This document shows, piece by piece, positions 1-8,040 of a stretch of DNA of 64,000 nucleotides. The position numbers and the translations under genes are program-made. The stretch comes from Lachnospiraceae bacterium (lineage in GTDB: Bacteria > Bacillota > Clostridia > Lachnospirales > Lachnospiraceae): positions 308,969-372,968 of the forward strand of contig JAIEFE010000014.1 in assembly GCA_029067085.1 (NCBI GenBank), given 5' to 3'. Position 1 is the first letter of the stretch. Each line of letters begins with the position of its first letter. Below the pieces are notes generated by a model that saw nothing but the letters and a program-made list of their open reading frames with translations, ran no database searches and had not been told where the DNA came from.

Positions 1-591
1 TCCCACCGACACGATTCGCTTTTCCCGCTCCCCCTCATATCTGGGTCTGATAAAGTCAGGATTCAGGGAGTTTGGCAGGATAACAGCCTTCTCTCCCACC
101 TTCTTACAAAAAAAGCTGCGGGATCTTTCCGTCTGCAGAATGATCCCCGCCGCCCGGGAAAACAGGATATCCGCAAGCAGGCGCATCAATTTCGTGGGAT
201 ATTCCTCTTTTGCCTCCCCCACTACCGAGACAACAGGTTTCGTCTTTGTCCCCCATGTAGTTACAACAGCCATAAAATTATTTTTCCCGATACAGGAGAG
301 AACCAGATCCGGTTTCTGTTCTTTCCATATCGCATGCAATTTATTGAGTCTGCGAAAAAAATTGATCACTCGGCTTCGAGTTACTCTCTCCGCCTCAATA
401 TCAGACAAAATCCTCCCGACTCCCTCCGGCAGATCATACTCCTCCTCGACCCGGTACTGGGTCACCATAATGACCTCGTAACCTTCCCTCCGAAAGTAGT
501 CCGCCAGATTTACGAACACCCGTTCCGCTCCTCCCTTTCTGAGGGCTCCAATATAAAAAGCTATTTTTTTCTCCTCATTTTTCTCCTTCAT
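1..591 (-). CDS. Glycosyltransferase family 4, N-terminal part (runs off left edge)
   Basis: This gene is not in the ORF track because its stop codon lies outside the window. Reading the minus strand from the ATG at 591 gives 197 open codons to base 1. The N-terminus has the GT-B fold hallmark KIAFYIGALRKGGAERVF, and later LPNSLNPDF, matching the donor-side linker of GT4 enzymes and the same segment in the gene at 10763-11917. It should transfer a sugar from a nucleotide donor to a lipid-linked glycan at the cytoplasmic membrane face. The C-terminal domain with the EX7E motif is not visible. A GAAGGA ribosome-binding site lies about 14 bases upstream, which is rather long. It is the last visible gene, separated from asnB by an AT-rich gap. 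Confidence 0.85.
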   Translation of the reverse strand, partial: MKEKNEEKKIAFYIGALRKGGAERVFVNLADYFRREGYEVIMVTQYRVEEEYDLPEGVGRILSDIEAERVTRSRVINFFRRLNKLHAIWKEQKPDLVLSCIGKNNFMAVVTTWGTKTKPVVSVVGEAKEEYPTKLMRLLADILFSRAAGIILQTERSRSFFCKKVGEKAVILPNSLNPDFIRPRYEGEREKRIVSVG

Positions 592-805
592 AGGCTTGCA
601 TAAATTCCTTCATTTTTTGACAAAACCCTTGTGTCTTCGTGATTTAATCCTGCATTTTCTTCAAAAATCGGCAAAAATTGCATTCTTAATTAAATTCTCA
701 TTTATTTTTGCCATTTTAAATCTGATAAAAATTCATTAATTTTTCTGAAAATTCATTTTGAAAATCCCCAAAATAACAGTTGCAATTCGTTCATTTTATA
801 ATATC
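592..805. other. AT-rich intergenic region downstream of asnB
   Basis: This 214-base gap is the largest in the window and clearly richer in A and T than its neighbours. It contains short direct repeats of aaaattcatt near 730-760. I see no GC-rich hairpin with a T-run, so no clear terminator for asnB, and no good promoter for the GT4 gene. The best minus-strand candidate is TTATCA with an 18-base spacer to TAAATG, which is weak. No small reading frame with a convincing ribosome-binding site was found. Confidence 0.5.
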
Positions 806-2713
806 TCACTTGTTATTTCTTACATGATAAGTCTCATACCATTGCTGGAATACAAAGAACGACCAGGTCAGCTTTGAATAATTTCTCCCGGTCGCAGCAC
901 CTCCGTCACCGGTTTTGAGATACCCCTCCACCATATTTTTTACATACGATGTATCGAATACATTTTGACGGTTCAAGAAGTCAGCATCCGTGTAGCATAA
1001 CAGTCGTTCTTTCAAAGTTCCTCTCAGCCATTTGTCAAGCGGCACTCCGAATCCTTTCTTGGGACGCTCCAGCAATTCTCTCGGTATATAATCGTAAGCG
1101 ATATCCTTCAGGATATGCTTCTTGTCTCCGCCCGCGAATTTATAAGCATGAGGAATCCGATAGGAAAACGCCATCACATCCTGATCCAGGATCGGGCATC
1201 TGGCCTCCAGAGAATACTTCATGGAAGCACGGTCCACCTTACAGAGAATATCTCCCGGCAGATAGGTGTCCATATCTAACAGCATCCTCCGTATCTGCCA
1301 GTTGTTCACCTGATAGCCGCTCTCCACAGGATAATGCACCGGCAGAGTGCGTGACCCGGCAGGAAGATTCCCTACCATAGCTCTCGCCATCTTCGGATAA
1401 TTTCCTGCGCCAAACTGGGTTTTGGTCTCCCGTTCCCGGTTGCCAGTGATCACCCGCACCTTGAAGGGCAGCCTGTCCTCCACAGAAAGCTGTTTGAAAC
1501 CGGGCAACGTGCAAATACCGTGTATCATGCCTCCAAGCGCATCCAGGCGCTGCGCCTGCGCCACATTCTCATATATATTATATCCACAGTAGAATTCATC
1601 TCCGCCATCCCCGGAGAGAGCCACCGTCACCTGCTCCCTGGCCAGCTTACAGACCAGCATCGTGGGGATCTGGGAAGAGTCCGCAAAGGGTTCATCATAA
1701 TACTTCGGTATGCTCTCCACCAGAGACTGCATATCCGCCTCGCTGATGATGAGCTGGGTATGATCCGTGCCCAGATATTTTGCCACCGCCTCGGCGTAGG
1801 GCGCCTCGTTGTAGCGCTCCTCCTGAAAACCGATGGCAAAGGTCTTCACCGGCTTTACAGAATTTTCCTGTGCCAACGCAGTCACCAGGGAAGAATCATA
1901 GCCACCGCTCAAAAAAGACCCAAGAGGCACGTCCGCTATCATGCGAAGAGATACCGCCCGCTTTAACAGCTCCTTTAACTGCGCCTTTGCCTCTTCATAG
2001 TTTTCCACGGGATTCTTTACAGCCTCAGCGTAAATCTCTTTTATATCCCAAAACTTATGAATCTCAATATGTCCGCTCTGAAACTTGAGAACAGCACCGG
2101 GTTCCAGCTTGAAAACATTCTCATAGATACTTTCCGGCGCATTGATATACTGCTGAAACAGATAACGGGAAAGCACGCCCCTGTCGATCTTTCCCTGAAA
2201 ACCGGGACAGGCCATGATAGGCTTTAACTCCGATGCAAATACAAGTTCTCCCTGTTCATACCAATAATAGAGAGGTTTCTTGCCGACACGGTCACGGACC
2301 AGATATACGGACTCCTCCTCCCTGTCATACAGGGCGATGGCAAACATGCCGTTAAACCGCTCCGCACAGGAAATGCCCCATTTTAAATAGGCGGCTATGA
2401 TGACTTCCGTGTCGCAATCAGACCGGAAGGGATAGTCCGCCAGCTCTTCTCTCAATTCTCTGAAATTATAGACCTCTCCATTATAAACTACCGTGACACG
2501 CTCATTTTGCGAGTGCATGGGCTGATGGCCCAGGCTTGAAAGATCCATAATGGAAAGACGTCTCTGTGCAAAGCCCACCTGATAACCGCCGGCCATCGGA
2601 TAGATCTCCTCCCCGCTGTCATTCGGGCCTCTGTGGTACATCGTGTCATTCATCTCTTTCAGCTGTTCCAGAGTAACTCTCTGTTTTCTAATGTATCCGC
2701 ATATTCCGCACAT
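806..2713 (-). CDS. asnB: AsnB-type glutamine-dependent amidotransferase
   Basis: This 635-residue protein has the asparagine synthetase B layout. The class II glutaminase domain begins MCGICG, so Cys2 becomes the N-terminal nucleophile, followed by RRLSIMDLS and YNGEVYNF. The ATP-pyrophosphatase domain has the loop SGGYDSS at 269-275, where most AsnB proteins have SGGLDSS. Such enzymes make asparagine from aspartate, glutamine and ATP, but homologues in O-antigen clusters (for example WbpS) are linked to amidation of uronic acids. Here the gene closes a glycan operon whose set includes UDP-HexNAc-uronate enzymes, so sugar amidation is plausible; ordinary asparagine synthesis cannot be excluded. 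The ATG has a strong GGAGG ribosome-binding site, and an upstream hairpin resembles one before the MBOAT gene. Confidence 0.9.
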   Translation of the reverse strand: MCGICGYIRKQRVTLEQLKEMNDTMYHRGPNDSGEEIYPMAGGYQVGFAQRRLSIMDLSSLGHQPMHSQNERVTVVYNGEVYNFRELREELADYPFRSDCDTEVIIAAYLKWGISCAERFNGMFAIALYDREEESVYLVRDRVGKKPLYYWYEQGELVFASELKPIMACPGFQGKIDRGVLSRYLFQQYINAPESIYENVFKLEPGAVLKFQSGHIEIHKFWDIKEIYAEAVKNPVENYEEAKAQLKELLKRAVSLRMIADVPLGSFLSGGYDSSLVTALAQENSVKPVKTFAIGFQEERYNEAPYAEAVAKYLGTDHTQLIISEADMQSLVESIPKYYDEPFADSSQIPTMLVCKLAREQVTVALSGDGGDEFYCGYNIYENVAQAQRLDALGGMIHGICTLPGFKQLSVEDRLPFKVRVITGNRERETKTQFGAGNYPKMARAMVGNLPAGSRTLPVHYPVESGYQVNNWQIRRMLLDMDTYLPGDILCKVDRASMKYSLEARCPILDQDVMAFSYRIPHAYKFAGGDKKHILKDIAYDYIPRELLERPKKGFGVPLDKWLRGTLKERLLCYTDADFLNRQNVFDTSYVKNMVEGYLKTGDGGAATGRNYSKLTWSFFVFQQWYETYHVRNNK

Positions 2714-2732
2714 ACTGCCTCCTCATATCAGA

Positions 2733-2753
2733 GAATACCCGCTTTGGGCATTC
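2733..2753 (-). repeat. Hairpin in the asnB leader, similar to one before the MBOAT gene
   Basis: GAATACCC and GGGCATTC form an 8-base-pair stem with one wobble pair and a 5-base loop. It lies about 20 bases upstream of the asnB start. On the minus strand the segment from GAATGCCCA through ATTCTC to GGAGGC closely resembles the leader of the MBOAT gene around 5298-5326. Confidence 0.5.
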
Positions 2754-2823
2754 ATCCGCGCGAAATTTAGAACTTCCTGGAGTCCTGTCCAATGGCGGGA
2801 CTGCTGTAGAAATTCTTTTCGTG

Positions 2824-3582
2824 CTAGCGCACATCCTTGCTCATAAAATATTCCCGGTACTCCCCGAAGTCCTTACATTCCTTGTCCACCGAATCCACCA
2901 GTTCTCTATATTTTTCCTGCAAAAGTGCCTGATAATTCCCAAAATTATCATATCCCTCCTTACACCATGCAAAGGGATGGACTAAAATCTGCACTTTGTC
3001 ATAGCCGGTGATATTTTCCTCATTGGGGTAGCCATAGCGCCAGATATGATTGGCATCAGACATATACTTCACGTTTAATTTGGTATCATCTGTTATTTTA
3101 TCTGCAAAGGTGAAGAAATCATCCTGATAGGCATTGAGGATACCGTCCAGCTTGATATTCTCCCGCAGCACGTCCTTGGAGGGCCTGTGCACTGAAAATT
3201 CCGTGATCTCGAAGCCGAACATCTCGCTCAAAATATCGATCTCCATGCGGATGCGCTTTTTGATCTGCTCCATATCGGTCATGCCGTTCAGGGCAAAATG
3301 CAGACCGATGTGCTGTCCTCTCTCGTGCATATCCTTGATGATATCCATATTCTTTCTGGACAGGATATTGTAGGAATTGTTCGTCCACTGGAAAAAGAAA
3401 GTGGAGGTAAAATCCATGCTCTGCTCCACCTTCGCAAGCTGCCATGCCCTATCCACGCTGTACTCCACATCGTGGCGCATGATAATGAAGTTGTCCCTGC
3501 CAAGCGCCTCCGCATAGCTGCACTGCCTGCCTGTAGCCTTTATGATCCTGATGATTTCCCTATAATCGTCGAATGAAAACAT
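2824..3582 (-). CDS. Polysaccharide deacetylase-like (NodB-fold) protein
   Basis: This 252-residue protein lacks a signal peptide or membrane segment, so it should be cytoplasmic. NodB-type motifs are visible in order: RHDVE at 37-40 (catalytic/metal Asp38), HIGLH at 91-95 giving the HxxxH metal pair, VHRPS near 152, and ILVHP near the C-terminus. This fits a divergent carbohydrate esterase 4 fold that removes an N- or O-acyl group from a sugar, probably a nucleotide sugar or lipid-linked intermediate since it is not exported. It lies between the MBOAT gene and asnB and has its own extended -10 promoter. The exact substrate is unknown. Similar proteins are common in Firmicute and Bacteroidetes glycan loci. 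Confidence 0.75.
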   Translation of the reverse strand: MFSFDDYREIIRIIKATGRQCSYAEALGRDNFIIMRHDVEYSVDRAWQLAKVEQSMDFTSTFFFQWTNNSYNILSRKNMDIIKDMHERGQHIGLHFALNGMTDMEQIKKRIRMEIDILSEMFGFEITEFSVHRPSKDVLRENIKLDGILNAYQDDFFTFADKITDDTKLNVKYMSDANHIWRYGYPNEENITGYDKVQILVHPFAWCKEGYDNFGNYQALLQEKYRELVDSVDKECKDFGEYREYFMSKDVR

Positions 3583-3645
3583 GGTATCTCCTTTTCCTTC
3601 ATCGCTAATTCAAAAAACTTCGATTTTCTCATTGCTGTCACAAAC

Positions 3646-3674
3646 ATTTTACCATAAAACCCCTATATCCGCAA
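3646..3674 (-). promoter_or_regulatory. Sigma-A-type promoter for the deacetylase-asnB unit
   Basis: On the minus strand, TTGCGG (3669-3674) is followed by a 17-base spacer ending TGG and then TAAAAT (3646-3651), giving an extended -10. The spacer core GGGGTTTTATGG is shared with the ABC-transporter promoter at 42702-42730. It lies in the 120-base gap after the MBOAT stop, about 57 bases before the deacetylase start. Confidence 0.6.
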
Positions 3675-3702
3675 AAATCATTTCCTTCATGCCAAAGGGT
3701 TT

Positions 3703-5283
3703 TCAAAAACTCTGATACAAAAACGCCGCTGTGTCATAGCTGCCGCCATAGATTCCCGTGATCAGAAGAAGGAACACCACGCCGTAATAGCAGCTCCAGC
3801 GGAGAATCAGCGGACAAGCTGCCAGATCCCGGCGTACATCCCTGCCCCGCTCCTCCCACACCGAGACGCAAAGCCAAAACAGACAGGCCGCCAGCAGAAG
3901 CAAAAAGCCATATTTACTCAGGCCGTAAGAAGTCACGGCAAAGAGCGATGCCTTTGCCTGAAAACCGGTAAGAAGCGCCCGATAGATGCTTCCCGCCTGG
4001 GAAAGGCTCTCCGCCCGGATAAGCACATCCGCCACAAACACGATCAACCAGGTCCTCGCCATGCAAAACAGGGCATAACCCTTTCCCTCCTTCACATGAA
4101 GCTTCTCTTTCCATATGCCATACTTCGATTCCAATACAAGAGACACGCTCATGATCACGCCGTAATAAACGCCCCAGAGAATATAACTCATCGTTCTGCC
4201 GTGCCACATGCCCGTAAAGAGCCATACCAGCATAGTGCCCAGCACACTGGTCACATGTTTTCCGGCATTGGGCCATCTCTTTTTTGCGGCTTTTCCGATC
4301 TTACGACCTGGGGAAGACATCACGAAGGAAAACATCACATAGTCCTTAAACCAGGCTCCCAGTGTGATATGCCACCTGCGCCAGAACTCCGCCACAGACT
4401 TGGAAAAATAGGGCCTTTTAAAGTTCTCCGGCAGCACAATGTCAAAAGTCTCACTGACTCCCAGCGCCATATCCATATAGCCCGAAAAATCCGCATAAAG
4501 CTGCAGCATATAGAGCACCACCGCAAGCGCAAAGATACCGCCCGGCACTGTTTCTGCATCGCTTCCGAATACATTGCCCACAAAGATGCCGATCCTGTCC
4601 GCGATCACCAGCTTCTTGAAAGCGCCCCACACGAACCGCTGCAGGCCAAAGAGCATTCTTTCGTAGGTAAAATCATGCATCCTCTCAAACTCTGCCTTAA
4701 GCTTGGCATAGCGGTTGAAGGGTCCCTGAGTGACAGACGGAAAATAGGCCAGAAACAATACTAATTTAACCGGATTTTCCTCCGCTTCGCACTGCTCCCG
4801 TCCCACGTCCACCAGATAGCCGATGGCTGTCAGAGTATAAAAGGAAACGCCAAGAGGCATCACCACCCTGGCAAAAAAGACATCGCTTCGCAGGGTAGAC
4901 AGTCCGGCATTTTGCATAAACGGCAGAAGCACCACCATATATTTTGTGCCCAGTAAAAGTCCTAAATTCAACACAAAAGAAAGGATTTGAGCGCGTTTTC
5001 TGCGCCTCTCAAATCCCAGCTTCATCGACTTTTTTTTCTCTTTTTCCACACAATCCGCAAGTGCCTGCGCCTGCTTTGCAAAGCTGTCCTTCAGGTACAT
5101 CCCGCAAAGCCAGGTACTCACCCCGGTAAACAGGATTCCCACAGGGATTCCGCCTGTACCGATTACATAAAACAGGGCACTGGCCACAGACAAAACCACC
5201 CACTGCCGGTTTTTCGGCACCAGGTAGTAGAGGGCGAAAGAGATCACCCATAGTATCACAAAACCACTTGATAACAATATCAT
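3703..5283 (-). CDS. MBOAT-family membrane O-acyltransferase (DltB/AlgI-like)
   Basis: This 526-residue polytopic protein has the MBOAT hallmarks of DltB/AlgI. WRRWHITLGAWFKDYV carries the first conserved His near residue 306, and TGMWHG carries the catalytic-channel His near residue 360. In DltB this fold takes an acyl group from a carrier protein inside the cell and passes it across the membrane. The carrier gene lies immediately upstream and an extracytoplasmic SGNH protein gene is nearby, so acyl export onto a surface glycan is the natural reading. The ORF track starts at 5295, but the GGAGG six bases upstream of the internal ATG makes 5283 (MILLSSGF) the better start. The acyl group may be an aminoacyl or N-formyl-aminoacyl unit. 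Confidence 0.9.
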   Translation of the reverse strand: MILLSSGFVILWVISFALYYLVPKNRQWVVLSVASALFYVIGTGGIPVGILFTGVSTWLCGMYLKDSFAKQAQALADCVEKEKKKSMKLGFERRRKRAQILSFVLNLGLLLGTKYMVVLLPFMQNAGLSTLRSDVFFARVVMPLGVSFYTLTAIGYLVDVGREQCEAEENPVKLVLFLAYFPSVTQGPFNRYAKLKAEFERMHDFTYERMLFGLQRFVWGAFKKLVIADRIGIFVGNVFGSDAETVPGGIFALAVVLYMLQLYADFSGYMDMALGVSETFDIVLPENFKRPYFSKSVAEFWRRWHITLGAWFKDYVMFSFVMSSPGRKIGKAAKKRWPNAGKHVTSVLGTMLVWLFTGMWHGRTMSYILWGVYYGVIMSVSLVLESKYGIWKEKLHVKEGKGYALFCMARTWLIVFVADVLIRAESLSQAGSIYRALLTGFQAKASLFAVTSYGLSKYGFLLLLAACLFWLCVSVWEERGRDVRRDLAACPLILRWSCYYGVVFLLLITGIYGGSYDTAAFLYQSF

Positions 5284-5297
5284 GAATGCCTCCATTC

Positions 5298-5349
5298 GGA
5301 GAATGCACGCATTCTGGGCATTCTCCTGCGTTAGAAATTTTTCTAACGC
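5298..5349 (-). terminator. Two adjacent hairpins between carrier protein and MBOAT genes
   Basis: GCGTTAGAAA (5328-5337) pairs with TTTCTAACGC (5340-5349), overlapping the carrier-protein stop codon. GGAGAATGC (5298-5306) pairs perfectly with GCATTCTCC (5318-5326) just before the MBOAT ribosome-binding site. No long U-run follows, so they may act in mRNA processing or stability to set the carrier/MBOAT ratio rather than as a full terminator. The second hairpin resembles the one before asnB. Confidence 0.4.
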
Positions 5350-5576
5350 GCCTCCACCAGGCGTTTTACCAGGTCTATGATCGCCTCTTTGTTCCTGAAA
5401 TTCTCCGCCACCACATACTTGGCATCCACCTCAATATCGAATGCATCCTCCAATTCGCTCACGATATTGATGACGGTAAAGGAATCTATGACCCCCTCCT
5501 CCATCATATTGTCGCCCTCATAGGTAAGCGCTTCCTCGCAGTACTCCTCTAAAATTTCTAACACCTTTTCTTCCAT
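5343..5576 (-). CDS. Acyl/peptidyl carrier protein (DltC-like)
   Basis: This 77-residue acidic protein has the four-helix carrier-protein pattern. Ser32 in GVIDSFTV is the predicted 4'-phosphopantetheine site (usual DSL, here DSF). It lies 7 bases after the formyltransferase and before the MBOAT gene, with an adenylation-enzyme gene one gene further upstream. This equals the DltA-DltC-DltB set with an extra gene. It probably carries an aminoacyl thioester from the adenylation enzyme to the MBOAT protein, perhaps after N-formylation. An ordinary fatty-acid ACP is unlikely given the neighbours. A phosphopantetheinyl transferase is not in the window and must be supplied from elsewhere. Confidence 0.88.
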   Translation of the reverse strand: MEEKVLEILEEYCEEALTYEGDNMMEEGVIDSFTVINIVSELEDAFDIEVDAKYVVAENFRNKEAIIDLVKRLVEAR

Positions 5577-5583
5577 AATACAG

Positions 5584-6444
5584 TTATCCTTTCAGTCGAT
5601 ATTTTATCTTCAACAGATCCCCATCCGCAAGGGACAGATACAGCATATTTTCCTCGTCCTTGCGCTTTTCCGACGCGATCTTACGGTACCGCAGCACCTC
5701 CGCACGCGCTCCGTCCACCAGAGTCTGCAGCGGCGGAAAGATATCGCTTTTCCCGTAATCCACACTGCGCAGCAGACGGTACAGCTCCTCCGGCTTCTTT
5801 TCTAAATCCAGAAAACCGTCCCCCGGCACCTGGGTAGAACGGTACATTCTGCGGTCCGGTGAAAATTCCTGGGGCCTTGCCTTGACGTTTTTTGCAAGCA
5901 CCGCCGCAAAGCACTCATATAATCCCTCGCAGGCCAGATCCATCAACCGCTCCGTCAACTCGTATGCCTTCATATCCGGGCCGATCTCGCAGGTCTTTTG
6001 TATGATAATGCTGCCCTCATCCACACCTGCCGTCACATAATGCCAGGTGATGCCTGTCTGTGTCTCTCCCTGATATATCACCCAGCTTGGAGCATTTCTT
6101 CCGGGATAATCCGGCAGAAGGGCATTGTGAAAATTGATGATGGTGATATTCTCCCGCTCCACCACAGAGGCCGGAAACAGGAAATTATTGCTGGCGGAGA
6201 GAATCAGGGTCTCTTCCGTGATCCCGCCAAGATACTCGCCAAGCTCCTTTTTATCGGGGATGTTTGCATAAGGAATCCCCCGCTCTTTGCAGATCTGTTC
6301 GGTGACGCTTAAGGCGTGGGGCTCATGCTCTATGAACTCCAACGCGTAGCCATAGTCCGCCTTTTTGTCATCCACATATTTCAGTATATTTCCGGTCGCT
6401 TTGCCATAACCGATCACTACGACCCTGCGAAAAACTGTCTCCAT
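5584..6444 (-). CDS. Formyltransferase (10-formyl-THF dependent), in the Dlt-like operon
   Basis: This 286-residue protein has the formyl_trans_N fold. The catalytic Asn-His-Asp set is visible: N104 and H106 in INFHNALLPDYPGRN, and D142 in TAGVDEGSI. These residues transfer formyl from N10-formyl-tetrahydrofolate to a primary amine. Known acceptors are methionyl-tRNA, amino sugars (ArnA, VioF, WlaRD types) and, in linear gramicidin synthetase LgrA, a carrier-bound amino acid. It sits between a free-standing adenylation enzyme and its carrier protein, 28 and 7 bases away. N-formylation of the carrier-bound amino acid is therefore a good hypothesis; a sugar nucleotide remains the alternative. 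Residues after about 210 are shorter and more divergent than the MTF C-terminal domain. Confidence 0.85.
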   Translation of the reverse strand: METVFRRVVVIGYGKATGNILKYVDDKKADYGYALEFIEHEPHALSVTEQICKERGIPYANIPDKKELGEYLGGITEETLILSASNNFLFPASVVERENITIINFHNALLPDYPGRNAPSWVIYQGETQTGITWHYVTAGVDEGSIIIQKTCEIGPDMKAYELTERLMDLACEGLYECFAAVLAKNVKARPQEFSPDRRMYRSTQVPGDGFLDLEKKPEELYRLLRSVDYGKSDIFPPLQTLVDGARAEVLRYRKIASEKRKDEENMLYLSLADGDLLKIKYRLKG

Positions 6445-6472
6445 ACCGCTCCATTCAATAACACTTGTTTCT

Positions 6473-7993
6473 CTATTGTATGTATTCTTTCAGCTTCACC
6501 CGGTCGATCTTGCCGTTGGCATTGATAGGCATTTTTTCCACTGTAATCACCTTATTAGGCAGCATATACTCCGGCACCAGATGAGAAATCTTTTCATTAA
6601 TAAAAGCCTTGTCAAGCGCCTCCTCGATAAAGAGCACGATCTTCTGGCGCTTCTCGTCGTATAAGCAGCAGCACAGCGTGATCTCCTCCAGAGAGGAAAC
6701 TGCCGTCTCGATCTCTCCCAGTTCAATCCGGTGTCCCATATGCTTGATCTGGAAATCTTTCCGGGAAAGGTAGATGATCTCCCCGTACTCATTGTATTTG
6801 ACGATGTCTCCCGTCCGGTAGATCTGCTCCGGCACCGCCTGATTTAAAGGATTCTGCACGAAAGCTTCCCTGGTCTTTTCCGGATTTTTATAATAGCCCA
6901 TGGACAGGGATGTGCCCCTGACACAGAGTTCTCCCGGCTCCTCCCCCGTCACCAACTCATCCTTCTCATTTAAGACCAGAATGTCCGTGTTCGGCATCGG
7001 TATACCGATGGGCAGCGGTTCCTCGTCTGCAAACTCACGGTCTACTATATAATAGGTGCAGGCATCTGTGATCTCCGTGGGACCATAGAGATTCGCGTAC
7101 TGCACATCCGGCAGAAACTTACGCCACACGTTGAGCTGCTTGTTGGGCATCACCTCGCCGCAAAAAAGCACCCGCCGCAGGGTATCCGACAGATCCACAT
7201 TGCGGAACGCCTTGAGCTTCGCCACCACGATCAGCGCCGAGGGCACCCAGAAAATAGTGTTGATCTTCTTCTCCCGCAGGTACTCAAGCAAAGGCACCGG
7301 CTGGGCAAAAAGATTTTTCGGAATGATGTATGTAGTCGCCCCCGTTTTCAGGGTGCTGTATATATCCAGAATCGAATTGTCAAAGTAAAAAGGCGCCTGA
7401 TTGCCAAAGCTGTCCCGCTCCGTGATCGCAAAGGTTTCCGTCACCCAATCGATATAGTCGATCACAGCACGATGGTTGATCGTCACGCCTTTGGGCACAC
7501 CCGTAGAACCGGAGGTAAAGAGCACATACAGAAGATCGGTATCGATGCCCCGCTTCCTGGCTGCATCCAACGCCGCCTCCTTTTCAGTATCCTGTTCCTC
7601 AGACGCTAAAACCTCTTCCAGAAGAAGAAATTCGCCCTGATAATCATACTGTGAAAAAACCTCCCGAAGGGACGCCGTAGTGATGACCACTGCCGGTTCC
7701 AGGACCTCCAGGATCTTATTGACACGGCTTCCCGGCATGTCCACATCGATGGGAGAATAGAAATTACAGCTATAGGCCGCCCCCATGAAGGAGGTGAGCA
7801 CGTCCACTCCCTTCTCCAGAAAAACAGCCACAGGCTTTTTAAACAGGCCCTTCTCCGTCAATTCACAGGCAATGTTCCGCGCCTGACGCCTGAGTTCTCC
7901 AAAGGTGATCTCTTTCTTTGCATCCGCATAGGCCGGCTTATCGGGAAAACGCTTCGCCGTCTCATCCAGCCAGTAGGTAACGTTCGCTTTCAT
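6473..7993 (-). CDS. AMP-forming adenylation enzyme (DltA-like / stand-alone NRPS A domain)
   Basis: This 506-residue enzyme activates a carboxylic acid with ATP and loads it onto a carrier protein. Core motifs are visible: TSGSTGVPKG (160-169), YGPTE, YRTGD and NANGKIDR with the catalytic Lys near the C-terminus. It aligns best with DltA: NQAPFYFDNSILDIY matches DltA's NQAPFSFDLSVMDIY, and LFCGEVMP keeps the Cys that shapes the D-alanine pocket in DltA. The Asp that binds the substrate alpha-amino group is present, so an amino acid is expected. Two pocket positions differ from DltA (Leu to Asn after that Asp; Val to Asp after YGPTE), hinting at a substrate other than D-alanine. The start moves from 8011 (GTG) to ATG 7993, where GGAGG is well placed. 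Confidence 0.88.
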   Translation of the reverse strand: MKANVTYWLDETAKRFPDKPAYADAKKEITFGELRRQARNIACELTEKGLFKKPVAVFLEKGVDVLTSFMGAAYSCNFYSPIDVDMPGSRVNKILEVLEPAVVITTASLREVFSQYDYQGEFLLLEEVLASEEQDTEKEAALDAARKRGIDTDLLYVLFTSGSTGVPKGVTINHRAVIDYIDWVTETFAITERDSFGNQAPFYFDNSILDIYSTLKTGATTYIIPKNLFAQPVPLLEYLREKKINTIFWVPSALIVVAKLKAFRNVDLSDTLRRVLFCGEVMPNKQLNVWRKFLPDVQYANLYGPTEITDACTYYIVDREFADEEPLPIGIPMPNTDILVLNEKDELVTGEEPGELCVRGTSLSMGYYKNPEKTREAFVQNPLNQAVPEQIYRTGDIVKYNEYGEIIYLSRKDFQIKHMGHRIELGEIETAVSSLEEITLCCCLYDEKRQKIVLFIEEALDKAFINEKISHLVPEYMLPNKVITVEKMPINANGKIDRVKLKEYIQ

Positions 7994-8040
7994 GTCTTTC
8001 CTCCATGCCACAACAGTTTACTGATGTGACACGCCTCGCA

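Noticed and set aside
614-645. Plus-strand TTGACA-like sequence in the left gap
   Set aside because: No good -10 at proper spacing, and it would point into the end of asnB with no plus-strand gene.
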